From: Rhodobacter sp.
GTDB lineage: Bacteria > Pseudomonadota > Alphaproteobacteria > Rhodobacterales > Rhodobacteraceae
Assembly: GCA_013824055.1 (NCBI GenBank)
Contig: PNNE01000167.1
Span: 1-12,762 of the forward strand
Direction: 5' to 3'
DNA: 12,762 nucleotides
Positions within the stretch are counted from its first letter, which is position 1. Each line of letters starts with the position of its first letter. Of this stretch, positions 6,723-12,762 are shown in pieces. Made by a program: the position numbers and the translations under genes. A model generated the notes under the pieces. That model made no database searches, was not told the DNA's origin, and worked only from the letters and a program-made list of their open reading frames with translations.

Positions 6723-7111
6723 TCCGCCGCCAGCGCCAGCTTCCCCGCCATGATCCGCGGCAACGCCCCCTCGATCCAGCCCACCAGCGCCACCACATGC
6801 CCGGCCGCCTCGCGCCCCAGCGGCGTCAGTTCGTAATCCACATGCGGCGGCACCACCTGATGCGCGGTGCGCAGGACGAACCCGTCCGCCTCCAGGTCCT
6901 TCAGGGTCTGCGACAGCATCCGCTCGCTGACACCCCCGACCTTGCGGCGAAGCTCGGCAAACCGGTGCGGCCCCGTTGCCAGCGCCACCATCACCAGCGC
7001 GCCCCAGCGGTTGGTCAGGTGGCTCAACACTCCGCGCGACGGACAATCCGCCGCCAGCACGTTGCCCAGCTTCCAGCTGTCCAGCAGCCCCTGTGCAATC
7101 CGGTCCATCAT
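6719..7111 (-). CDS. HxlR-family transcriptional regulator
   Basis: This 130-residue winged helix-turn-helix regulator has the family hallmarks: a cysteine before the DNA-binding domain in CPSRGVLSHLTNRWGALV (C23), then ELRRKVGGVSERMLSQTLKDLEADGFV (recognition helix, about 54–80) and the wing VPPHVDYELTPLGRE. HxlR-type proteins act as dimers; several sense electrophiles, quinones or oxidants through the conserved cysteine (YodB-type). It is divergent from a QorB-like oxidoreductase, the same arrangement as E. coli ytfH/ytfG. It therefore probably represses that gene and itself from the shared 97-bp region. The start may be either of two successive ATGs (7111 or 7108); a clear ribosome-binding site is not seen. 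The stop codon lies in a terminator-like hairpin. Confidence 0.9.
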   Translation of the reverse strand: MMDRIAQGLLDSWKLGNVLAADCPSRGVLSHLTNRWGALVMVALATGPHRFAELRRKVGGVSERMLSQTLKDLEADGFVLRTAHQVVPPHVDYELTPLGREAAGHVVALVGWIEGALPRIMAGKLALAAE

Positions 7112-7134
7112 CCTGTGCGCCCTTTCGGAACACT

Positions 7135-7167
7135 AACATATTTGTGCGTACTTCCCTTTCGTAAGTA
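7135..7167. promoter_or_regulatory. Candidate HxlR operator and hxlR-side promoter
   Basis: In the 97 bp between the divergent starts, TACTT (7149–7153) and AAGTA (7163–7167) form an inverted repeat with a nine-base spacer, of the TACTT/AAGTA type I associate with HxlR-family operators. On the minus strand TTACGA (7164–7159) and TATGTT (7140–7135), 18 bases apart, could be the -35 and -10 of the regulator gene; the repeat overlaps this -35 element and the spacer, which fits autorepression. The plus-strand promoter is not clear. Confidence 0.45.
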
Positions 7168-7183
7168 ATCCCGTATCTCTCCC

Positions 7184-7203
7184 CCTGTCAACCGACAGGA
7201 GAG
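7184..7203 (+). promoter_or_regulatory. Hairpin overlapping the qorB ribosome-binding site
   Basis: CCTGTC (7184–7189) pairs with GACAGG (7194–7199) around AACC. The 3' arm includes the first bases of AGGAGAG (7197–7203), the ribosome-binding site for the ATG at 7209. CTCT at 7177–7180 could also pair with AGAG at 7200–7203 if three C residues bulge. The fold could lower translation of the oxidoreductase. Confidence 0.4.
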
Positions 7204-7208
7204 ACCTC

Positions 7209-8039
7209 ATGACCATCGCCATCACCGGAGCCACCGGCCACCTCGGCCGCCTTGCCATCGCCGCCCTGAAAGCCCGCGGGGCGCAGCCGATCGCTCTGGC
7301 CCGCGACCCCGCCAGGGCCGCCGACCTGAACGTCGAGACCCGCGCCTTCGACTACACCAGCGCCGATCCCGCCGCGCTGGCCGGGGTAAGCACGCTTGTC
7401 CTGATCTCGTCGAACGACTTCAACGACCGCGCCGGCCAGCACCGCCACGTGATCGCCGCGGCCAGGGCCGCGGGCGTCAGGCGGCTGGTCTACACCTCGA
7501 TCCTGAAGGGCGACGCCAGCCCGATGCTCCTGGCCCAGGACCACATCGCCACCGAAGCCGCGATCCGCGCCTCCGGGCTTCCCGCAACGATCCTGCGCAA
7601 CGGCTGGTATACCGAGAACTACACCGGCGCGCTGGCTGCCGCCCTGCAGCACGGCGCGATCATCGGCGCGGCGGGCGAGGGCAGGGTGAACTCCGCCGCC
7701 CGCAAGGACTATGCCGAGGCCATCGCGGTCACCGCATTGGACGATGCCCACACCGGCAAGACCTTTGAGCTGGCCGGCGATGTTGCGCATTCGGGGGCCG
7801 ATTTCGCCGCCGCCGTCACCAGGGCCGCCGGGACGCCCGTGGCCTATGTCCCGATGTCCCAGGCGGACTACGCCCAGGCCCTGATCGGCTTCGGCCTGCC
7901 CGAAGGTTTTGCCCAGGTCCTTGCCGACAGCGATGCACGCGCAAGCGAGGGCGCCCTTGCCGACGAGAGCCGCAGCCTCAGCCGCCTGATCGGCCGTCCG
8001 ACGACCCCGATCGCCGAAACCATCGCCGCGGCACTCTGA
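7209..8039 (+). CDS. qorB: QorB-like NAD(P)H:quinone oxidoreductase (NmrA/atypical SDR family)
   Basis: This 276-residue Rossmann-fold protein (E. coli QorB/YtfG is about 286) begins with the dinucleotide-binding loop GATGHLG at residues 7–13. It contains LVYTSILKGDASP near 93–105, RNGWYTENY at 130–138, ELAGD, and a C-terminal LADSDARASEGALADES followed by LSRLIGRPTTPIAE. The order and wording of these motifs follow E. coli QorB closely. QorB reduces quinones using NADPH and is thought to protect against quinone stress. The ATG at 7209 has AGGAGAG at 7197–7203. It is divergent from the HxlR regulator, which supports induction by quinones or other electrophiles. Other NmrA-like reductases share the fold, so the exact substrate remains inferred. 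Confidence 0.88.
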   Translation: MTIAITGATGHLGRLAIAALKARGAQPIALARDPARAADLNVETRAFDYTSADPAALAGVSTLVLISSNDFNDRAGQHRHVIAAARAAGVRRLVYTSILKGDASPMLLAQDHIATEAAIRASGLPATILRNGWYTENYTGALAAALQHGAIIGAAGEGRVNSAARKDYAEAIAVTALDDAHTGKTFELAGDVAHSGADFAAAVTRAAGTPVAYVPMSQADYAQALIGFGLPEGFAQVLADSDARASEGALADESRSLSRLIGRPTTPIAETIAAAL

Positions 8040-8060
8040 CGGGGGCAGGGAGAGCCCGGC

Positions 8061-8080
8061 AGGGGGCCGCGCGCCCCCTT
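8061..8080. terminator. G/C-rich hairpin between convergent genes
   Basis: AGGGGGC (8061–8067) and GCCCCCT (8073–8079) form a seven-base-pair stem with a CGCGC loop. It lies 22 bases after the qorB-like stop and ends against the stop of the convergent membrane-protein gene. Only two T residues follow on the plus strand, so termination may need Rho. Confidence 0.5.
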
Positions 8081-8727
8081 CACCGGCGCTTCCTGCGGGC
8101 AAAGACCTTGCGGAATCGTGACTTGTTGGTGTGGATGAACAGATCGAAGGGTGCGCCCAGACGTCCCGCGCTGCCCAGCAGGTAGATCACCCCCGCCAGC
8201 GCCGCCAGGGCCGCCCCCAGCGTGTTGACGATGAAATCCCCCATGGTGTCGGGCAACCCGGACTTCATCATGTTGAAGCCGAACAGCGTGTCCATCGCAA
8301 ACTCGAACAGCTCCCACAAGACGCCCACGGTCATCGCCATGCAGAAGGACAGCGCGCCCAGGGCCCAGGGCGGCGCGGCATAGCGGTCGCCCTGGAACAT
8401 CATGAAGACCAGCAGGAATCCCAGGATGCCAAAGCCCATTGCCGAGCCGAAGTGCAGCACCAGGTCCCACCACCAGAAGCGATTGTAGAAGTCATAGACC
8501 TCGCCCAGATACAGCGTCGCCAGCACGAAAAGCGCGATGGCGGTCAGGAAGCTGGGCGGCAGCCGCAGGCCGACGCGGCTGGCCACCAGTCCGGGCAGCA
8601 AGGTCAGCACCAGGGCCGCCAGCGTCACGAAGACGGCAGGCCAGACCCCGCGCGCCGCCGCCACCAGCGCCTCGACCGCAAGCAACAGGCGGATGCCGTT
8701 CAGGACGATGGCCGATGGTGGTGGCAC
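8080..8727 (-). CDS. DUF2238/YjdF-like integral membrane protein
   Basis: This 215-residue inner-membrane protein has about six hydrophobic segments, roughly residues 7–25, 28–49, 60–78, 89–111, 121–141 and 165–185, and a basic C-terminal tail (KSRFRKVFARRKRR). Motifs typical of the YjdF/DUF2238 family lie in or near the membrane: FYNRFWWWDLVLHFGSA (D88, H92), WELFEFAMD (W138, E139, E142) and DTMGDFIVNTLGA (D160, D164). These conserved acidic and histidine residues could bind a metal or substrate, but no function is established. The start is GTG at 8727, preceded on the minus strand by GGGAGAGGG as ribosome-binding site. It is divergent from the phosphatase/nuclease-family gene, 42 bp apart. 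Confidence 0.78.
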   Translation of the reverse strand: MPPPSAIVLNGIRLLLAVEALVAAARGVWPAVFVTLAALVLTLLPGLVASRVGLRLPPSFLTAIALFVLATLYLGEVYDFYNRFWWWDLVLHFGSAMGFGILGFLLVFMMFQGDRYAAPPWALGALSFCMAMTVGVLWELFEFAMDTLFGFNMMKSGLPDTMGDFIVNTLGAALAALAGVIYLLGSAGRLGAPFDLFIHTNKSRFRKVFARRKRR

Positions 8728-8757
8728 TTTCCCTCTCCCGCTGCGGATCCTGTCCCC

Positions 8758-8763
8758 TATATT
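8758..8763 (+). promoter_or_regulatory. Candidate -10 element of the EEP-family gene
   Basis: TATATT at 8758–8763 matches 5 of 6 bases of the -10 consensus. Transcription would start about seven bases downstream, on or next to the A of the ATG at 8770, implying a leaderless message. The only G-run (8764–8768) is too close to the ATG to work as a normal ribosome-binding site. No convincing -35 hexamer is seen. Confidence 0.35.
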
Positions 8764-8769
8764 GGGGGC

Positions 8770-9474
8770 ATGAGTGCCGATTCAAAGCCCACCCTGCGCA
8801 TTGCCTCCTGGAACATCCGCAAAGGCCTTGGCACCGACCTGCGCCGTGACGCCGATCGCGTGCTGGCAGGGATAGCCGCCCTTCAGGCCGACATCGTGGC
8901 CCTGCAAGAGGCCGACTTCCGGCTCGGCGACCGCCCCTCGGCGCTGCCGCGCGACCGGATCGCCGCGGCGACGGGGCTGGAGCCCTTGTCCATCGGCCGC
9001 AATGCCGTCAGCCTTGGCTGGCACGGCAACGCGCTTCTGGCGCGGCCGGGCATCCGGGTCCGCGGGCTGGAACACCTCGACCTGCCGGGGCTTGAACCGC
9101 GCGGAGCGGTGATCGTCGATCTCGACACGCCCGCCCCCTTGCGCGTCGTGGCGGTCCACCTCGGCCTGTTCCGCGCCGCCCGCCGCCGCCAGCTGGATGC
9201 GATCCGCGCCGCCCTGCAGCACCACCCGGTGCGGCCCACGGTGATTCTCGGCGACTTCAACGAGCGCTCGCAGCGCGTCGGACTCGGCCGCATCGCCGGG
9301 TCCTTCGCGATCCTGCACACCGCGCCCACCTTCCCCTCGCACCGGCCCTTCCTGCCGCTCGACCGCATCGTCCACTCGCCGGACCTGGAACTTGTCCCCC
9401 TGACCCACCCCCGCAGCCGTGGTCCGCAGCCTTCCGACCACCTGCCGCTCCTGGCCGAGCTGCACTGGCGCTAG
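8770..9474 (+). CDS. Endonuclease/exonuclease/phosphatase-family protein
   Basis: This 234-residue protein carries the complete metal-dependent phosphoesterase signature of the EEP fold. It has SWNIRKG with N15, ALQEAD with the metal-binding Glu E47, AVHLGL with H130, the catalytic GDFNE (D162, N164), LDRI (D198) and the terminal SDHLPL pair (D223, H224). Such enzymes cleave phosphodiester or phosphomonoester bonds in DNA, phospholipids, inositol phosphates or nucleotides; the substrate cannot be decided here. No signal peptide is seen, so it is presumed cytoplasmic. The ATG at 8770 is chosen because the fold's first strand (TLRIASWNIRKG) begins soon after it; the frame is open far upstream but without family sequence. 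It is divergent from the DUF2238-like gene. Confidence 0.87.
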   Translation: MSADSKPTLRIASWNIRKGLGTDLRRDADRVLAGIAALQADIVALQEADFRLGDRPSALPRDRIAAATGLEPLSIGRNAVSLGWHGNALLARPGIRVRGLEHLDLPGLEPRGAVIVDLDTPAPLRVVAVHLGLFRAARRRQLDAIRAALQHHPVRPTVILGDFNERSQRVGLGRIAGSFAILHTAPTFPSHRPFLPLDRIVHSPDLELVPLTHPRSRGPQPSDHLPLLAELHWR

Positions 9475-9534
9475 CCGGACGCCCCCAGCCTTTCGCATTG
9501 GCCCAAATATCCCCGCCGGAGGCCCTTCGCCCGA

Positions 9535-9563
9535 GCGGTTTTGCGTTCTTCACGCAAAACCGC
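9535..9563. repeat. Long intergenic stem-loop (terminator or dispersed palindromic repeat)
   Basis: GCGGTTTTGCGT (9535–9546) and ACGCAAAACCGC (9552–9563) form a perfect 12-bp stem with a TCTTC loop, and the flanking bases are partly complementary (GA and GAG). It lies 60 bases after the stop of the EEP-family gene in a 196-bp gap. Upstream, AAATATCCCCGCCGGAGGC (9505–9523) resembles a motif I have seen often downstream of Rhodobacteraceae genes. No T-run follows. It may work as a bidirectional terminator for the convergent EEP and adenine deaminase genes. Confidence 0.7.
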
Positions 9564-9636
9564 GAGACAGGGGACTTGCGCGCCAGCGCTCCTTGCGAAA
9601 ACCGCCCCCCACCCCCGCCCCCTGCGACGCCTCCGG

Positions 9637-9653
9637 GCCGGGAAATTCCCGGC
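9637..9653. terminator. Hairpin downstream of the adenine deaminase gene
   Basis: GCCGGGA (9637–9643) and TCCCGGC (9647–9653) form a seven-base-pair stem with a three-base loop, 17 bases past the minus-strand stop at 9671. It is a plausible terminator for that gene, although no U-tract follows. Confidence 0.45.
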
Positions 9654-9670
9654 GCCCAGATTGGACGGGA

Positions 9671-11371
9671 TCAGGGCATCACCTCGAACCGGTCCACGTC
9701 GACCATCCCCATGTCGGTGATCTTCAGATGCGGGATCACCGGCAGCGCCAGGAAGGCAAGCTGCAGGAACGGCTCCTCCAGCACCACCCCCAGCGAGGCC
9801 GCCGCCGCCCGCAGCTTCACCAGGTCCTCCCGCACCGCCTCGAAGCTCCGCAAGCTCATCAGCCCCGCCACCGGCAGCGGCAGTTCGGCCAGGACCCGCC
9901 CGCTTTCGACCACGACGAAGCCACCCTCGATCTCGACCAGCCGGTTGGCCGCGACGGCCATGTCCCCGTAATCCGCCCCCACCACTGCGATGTTGTGGTG
10001 ATCGTGGCAGACGGTCGAGCCGATGGCGCCGCGTTGCAGGCCAAAGCCCTTGACGAAGCCCGTGGCCCGGTTGCCGTTCACCCCATGCCGCTCGATCACC
10101 GCGATCTTCACCAGGTCGCGGGTCAGGTCCGGCCGTTGGTCCCCATCCTGCGGGGCAATGTCGAAGGTCAGATGCTGCGTGATGATCTTTCCGGGCAGGA
10201 TGCCGATCACCGGCGTTTCCACCCGGTTGCCGCCAGTGCGGAACTGCGCCGCCTCGATCTTCGCCGACCTGACCGAATTCCGCGCCACCGGCTCGGTCCC
10301 TGCGCGCGCCGAGAAAGCCGCGTCATCGGCCACCACGCCCCCCGCCAGCACCAGGCTGGCATTGCACTGCTCCAGACTGTCGATCACGGCGATATCCGCC
10401 CGCCTCCCCGGCGCGATCAGCCCGCGGTCCTGCAACCCGAACGCCTCTGCCGCCGACAGCGAGGCCGCCCGGTAGACCGCCAGCGCCGGCGCACCCAGGG
10501 CAATCGCGGTGCGGATCATGTGATCCAGATGGCCATGCTCGCCGATGTCCAGCGGGTTCCGGTCGTCGGTACAGAAGGCAAGGTAAGGCGAGAACCGCTC
10601 TGTCAAGAGCCCTGCCAGCGCGTGCAGGTCCTTCGAGACCGACCCCTCGCGGATCAGCACCCGCATCCCCTTGCGCAGCTTTTCCAGCCCCTCGTCGTAA
10701 CTGGTCGCCTCATGCTCGGTCCGGATGCCCGCCGAGATGTAGCCGTTCAGGTCGTTTCCGCGCAAAAGCGGCGCGTGGCCGTCGATGTGGCGGCCCTGGA
10801 AGGCCTCCAGCTTTTCCAGGCAGCCGGGGTCCTTCATCAGCACGCCGGGATAGTTCATGAACTCGGCCAGCCCGATCACCTTGGGATGGTCCATGAACGG
10901 GATCAGGTCCGCGGCCGACAACCGCGCGCCCGTCGTCTCCATATGGGTCGAGGGCACGCAGGACGACAGCTGCACCCGCAGGTCCATCACCAGTTGCGAC
11001 GCGGACTCAAGGAAGAACCGGATGCCCTTGATCCCGCAGACATTCGCGATCTCGTGCGGGTCGCAGATCGCCGTCGTCACCCCGCGCGGCGTCACGCAGC
11101 GGTCGAACTCGTGCGGTGTCACCAGCGAGGATTCCACATGCAGATGCGTGTCGATGAAGCCCGGCACCAGCACGCGCCCCGAGACGTCGATCTCTCGCCG
11201 CCCCGAGTAGGTCCCGAACACCCCCACGATGGTATCGCCGCAGATCGCCACGTCGGTTTCCACCAGATCGCCGGTGATCAGGTCAAAGACCCGCCCCCCC
11301 TTCAGCACCAGGTCGGCGGGCACCAGACCCCTGCCCTGATCAATTCTGTCCGCTATCGGCGCTTTCGGCAT
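9671..11371 (-). CDS. ade: Adenine deaminase
   Basis: This 566-residue amidohydrolase converts adenine to hypoxanthine and ammonia in cytoplasmic purine salvage. The N-terminal strand region VLKGGRVFDLITGDLVETDVAI leads to the metal-binding GFIDTHLHVESS (H76, H78). This is followed by CDPHEIANVCG (D104, H106, E107), the GHAP segment, FCTDDRNP and GLQDRGLIAPGRRADIAVID, which closes the barrel. The C-terminal adenine-deaminase domain shows CHDHHNIAVVGAD, and the length fits this family (about 560–600). The frame is open far upstream, but the start is ATG 11371: the family sequence begins there and AAAGGAGA stands six bases before it. It is divergent from an EamA-type transporter, 75 bp away; a link to purine transport is possible but unproven. 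Confidence 0.93.
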   Translation of the reverse strand: MPKAPIADRIDQGRGLVPADLVLKGGRVFDLITGDLVETDVAICGDTIVGVFGTYSGRREIDVSGRVLVPGFIDTHLHVESSLVTPHEFDRCVTPRGVTTAICDPHEIANVCGIKGIRFFLESASQLVMDLRVQLSSCVPSTHMETTGARLSAADLIPFMDHPKVIGLAEFMNYPGVLMKDPGCLEKLEAFQGRHIDGHAPLLRGNDLNGYISAGIRTEHEATSYDEGLEKLRKGMRVLIREGSVSKDLHALAGLLTERFSPYLAFCTDDRNPLDIGEHGHLDHMIRTAIALGAPALAVYRAASLSAAEAFGLQDRGLIAPGRRADIAVIDSLEQCNASLVLAGGVVADDAAFSARAGTEPVARNSVRSAKIEAAQFRTGGNRVETPVIGILPGKIITQHLTFDIAPQDGDQRPDLTRDLVKIAVIERHGVNGNRATGFVKGFGLQRGAIGSTVCHDHHNIAVVGADYGDMAVAANRLVEIEGGFVVVESGRVLAELPLPVAGLMSLRSFEAVREDLVKLRAAAASLGVVLEEPFLQLAFLALPVIPHLKITDMGMVDVDRFEVMP

Positions 11372-11446
11372 GGCATTCTCCTTTCCGATAAGGGAACCTG
11401 AAACCACCTCCGGCGTCCAGCCATACCGACCCTGCGGAACCTGTCG

Positions 11447-12391
11447 ATGCACCCTCCCGAGCCTCGCCCGACGCGCCCTTTGCGCGGGATCACCTTCAAG
11501 CTGTGCTCGGTCATGGTGTTCATCGTCATGGCCGCGCTGATCAAGGCGACCTCGGCGCATGTGCCGGCGGGGCAGGCGGTGTTCTTCCGCTCGGCCTTCG
11601 CGATCCCGGTGATCATGGTCTGGCTTGCCTGGCGGCGGGAACTGGGCACCGGCCTGCGCACCACGAACCCGATGGGGCATCTCTGGCGCGGCCTGGTCGG
11701 GACCGTCTCGATGGGCCTTGGCTTTGCCGGCCTGGGCTACCTGCCGCTGCCCGAAGTCACCGCCATCGGCTACGCCGCGCCCTTGCTGACCGTGATCTTC
11801 GCCGCGATGTTCCTGGGCGAGGAAGTCCGGCTGTTCCGCATCTGCTGCGTCATCCTGGGGATGGTCGGCGTGCTGATCGTGCTGACGCCGCGCCTGTCGC
11901 TGGCACCCGGCACCGCCAGCGTGGCCGAGGCCTTTGGCGCCACGCTTGTCCTGGGCAGCGCGGTCTTCGCGGCCCTGGCGCAGGTCTTCGTGCGCAAGCT
12001 GGTGAACACGGAAGGCACGGCGGCCATCGTCTTCTACTTCTCGCTGACCGCGACCACGCTGTCGCTGGTCACTTTGCCTTTCGGCTGGGTGTGGCCCACG
12101 CCGCTGGAGGCAGGCCTGCTGGTCCTGGCCGGTCTGCTGGGCGGGGTCGGGCAGATCCTGCTGACCTCTGGCTACCGCGAGGCGGATGCGTCGCTGGTGG
12201 CCCCTTTCGACTATGCCTCGATGATCTTCGCGCTGGCCATTGGCTACTTCATCTTCTCCGAGGTGCCGACCTGGACCATGCTGGGCGGTGCCGCGCTGAT
12301 CGTGACAGCCGGAATCCTGATCATCTGGCGCGAACACAAGCTGGGCCTGGAACGCGCCCGCCAGCGCAAGGCGATGACGCCGCAGGGCTAG
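11447..12391 (+). CDS. EamA-family (drug/metabolite superfamily) transporter
   Basis: This 314-residue inner-membrane protein has the duplicated EamA layout of about ten transmembrane helices. The first repeat (about residues 12–150) starts GITFKLCSVMVFIVMAALIK and contains YLPLPEVTAIGYAAPLLTVIFAA, with FLGEEV after it, the usual helix-4 region. The second repeat (about 160–300) ends with ADASLVAPFDYASMIFALAIGY, then FIFSEVPT, and IVTAGILIIWREHK. A basic tail follows. Substrates in this superfamily include amino acids, purines, nucleotide sugars and drugs and cannot be read from sequence. The ATG at 11447 lacks a strong ribosome-binding site (GGAA, 11437–11440, is the best candidate). It is divergent from adenine deaminase and followed after about 120 bp by a small lysine-rich gene. 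Confidence 0.88.
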   Translation: MHPPEPRPTRPLRGITFKLCSVMVFIVMAALIKATSAHVPAGQAVFFRSAFAIPVIMVWLAWRRELGTGLRTTNPMGHLWRGLVGTVSMGLGFAGLGYLPLPEVTAIGYAAPLLTVIFAAMFLGEEVRLFRICCVILGMVGVLIVLTPRLSLAPGTASVAEAFGATLVLGSAVFAALAQVFVRKLVNTEGTAAIVFYFSLTATTLSLVTLPFGWVWPTPLEAGLLVLAGLLGGVGQILLTSGYREADASLVAPFDYASMIFALAIGYFIFSEVPTWTMLGGAALIVTAGILIIWREHKLGLERARQRKAMTPQG

Positions 12392-12513
12392 AGATCCGGT
12401 CCCAGCGGCCGCGGCGGGCTCAGCGCGGTTTGGGTGCAATTCAGCCGTGCATTTGCAGGGCAGGGGGCATAAAGTCGGCTACGGCCACCAGGGCCGGGCA
12501 GGGGGATACAGCG

Positions 12514-12678
12514 ATGGCCAAGGGCATGAACAAGCGCAAGGAAGTGAAGAAGCCGAAGAAAGAGGCCGCGAAGGCCCCGGTCTCGGTTTCGTCCAGCAAT
12601 GCGAAGGTCACGATCTCTCCGGGCAAGCCGAAGGCTGACTGTCAGAACACCTCCTTGACCGCCTCCATTGCGACATAG
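12514..12678 (+). CDS. Small lysine-rich protein of unknown function
   Basis: This 54-residue open frame starts MAKGMNKRKEVKKPKKEAAKAP and continues with a serine/valine-rich stretch. Short proteins with the MAKG-x-N-x-RKEVKKPKKE start are, from memory, common in Rhodobacteraceae and other alphaproteobacteria; their function is not known to me. A run of five G (12501–12505) eight bases before the ATG can serve as ribosome-binding site, which helps mark it as a real gene. Its last 11 codons and stop overlap the 3' end of the convergent Lrp-type gene by 37 bp. The C-terminal part after about residue 42 (CQNTSLTASIAT) may be unusual, since it is fixed by the other gene's sequence. The 122 bp between the EamA stop and this gene hold nothing else I can assign. 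Confidence 0.65.
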   Translation: MAKGMNKRKEVKKPKKEAAKAPVSVSSSNAKVTISPGKPKADCQNTSLTASIAT

Positions 12679-12762
12679 GTCGAGGTCGAGGCGACATGCG
12701 GCAGGGCGCTGATCACCTCGCCCAGCACCCGGCGATAGGACTGGATGTCCGAGGTGCGGACC
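12642..12762 (-). CDS. Lrp/AsnC-family transcriptional regulator, C-terminal end (partial)
   Basis: The minus strand reads in from the right edge and ends at TGA (12644–12642). The 39 complete codons visible give VRTSDIQSYRRVLGEVISAL, then PHVASTSTYVAMEAVKEVF. This is the last part of the effector (RAM/AsnC) domain of Lrp/AsnC regulators: the T-x-D-x-x-x-Y helix, then LP-x-V-x-x-x-x-T-x-V-A-M-E-x-VKE. The DNA-binding N-terminus lies outside the window. Such regulators form octamer-like assemblies that respond to amino acids. It converges on and overlaps the small lysine-rich gene. Confidence 0.85.
   Translation of the reverse strand, partial: VRTSDIQSYRRVLGEVISALPHVASTSTYVAMEAVKEVF

Noticed and set aside
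9419..11401. 660-codon open frame on the plus strand opposite adenine deaminase
   Set aside because: Antisense shadow of a clearly recognisable enzyme; composition (Arg/His/Gln-rich) is not protein-like.
11372..11446. Purine riboswitch ahead of adenine deaminase
   Set aside because: The divergent gap is only 75 bp and shows no purine-aptamer core or suitable helices.
11372..12439. Long N-terminal extension of adenine deaminase
   Set aside because: The open frame upstream is antisense to the EamA gene; the ribosome-binding site and family N-terminus both point to ATG 11371.

Overview
The window looks like chromosomal DNA from an alphaproteobacterium, most probably a member of the Rhodobacteraceae (Rhodobacter/Paracoccus-type). 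The reasons are high GC by eye, G/C-rich third codon positions, a murA–DUF2948–hisD–UPF0262–low-molecular-weight phosphatase gene order that I recall from that family, and small lysine/arginine-rich proteins of the kind found there. I could run no database search, so family assignments rest on motifs and remembered family sequences.

Left edge (1–1466): a LysR-type regulator gene is broken by a one-base frameshift in its helix-turn-helix. Next comes a scarred stretch holding the N-terminal remnant of an apparent tyrosine integrase, whose start lies about 70 bp beyond the 3' end of an intact tRNA-Thr(GGT) on the minus strand. This is the usual geometry of an integrative element at a tRNA, here largely deleted.

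Core cluster (1578–6679, + strand): a 57-residue basic protein, murA (peptidoglycan precursor synthesis), a DUF2948 protein, a paired palindrome, hisD (last two steps of histidine synthesis), a glutathione S-transferase-like protein, a UPF0262 protein and a low-molecular-weight phosphatase-like protein. hisD is split by a frameshift near 4175, although both halves are otherwise well conserved. A recent mutation or a base-calling error is likely. LysR and hisD are both broken by small indels in G/C-rich context, so sequence accuracy should be checked first.

Accessory part (6680–9474): a divergent HxlR regulator/QorB-like quinone oxidoreductase pair with a shared control region, a DUF2238/YjdF-like membrane protein, and a divergent endonuclease/exonuclease/phosphatase-family protein that may start leaderless.

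Right part (9475–12762): an intergenic stem-loop region, adenine deaminase (minus), a divergent EamA-family transporter (plus), a small lysine-rich protein and the 3' end of an Lrp/AsnC-type regulator running in from the right edge.

I found no CRISPR array, toxin–antitoxin pair, defence island, intact insertion sequence or clearly new system. The points most worth a second look are the two frameshifts, the integrase scar at the tRNA, the paired palindrome plus tandem repeat before hisD, the HxlR/QorB control region, and the possible leaderless starts.
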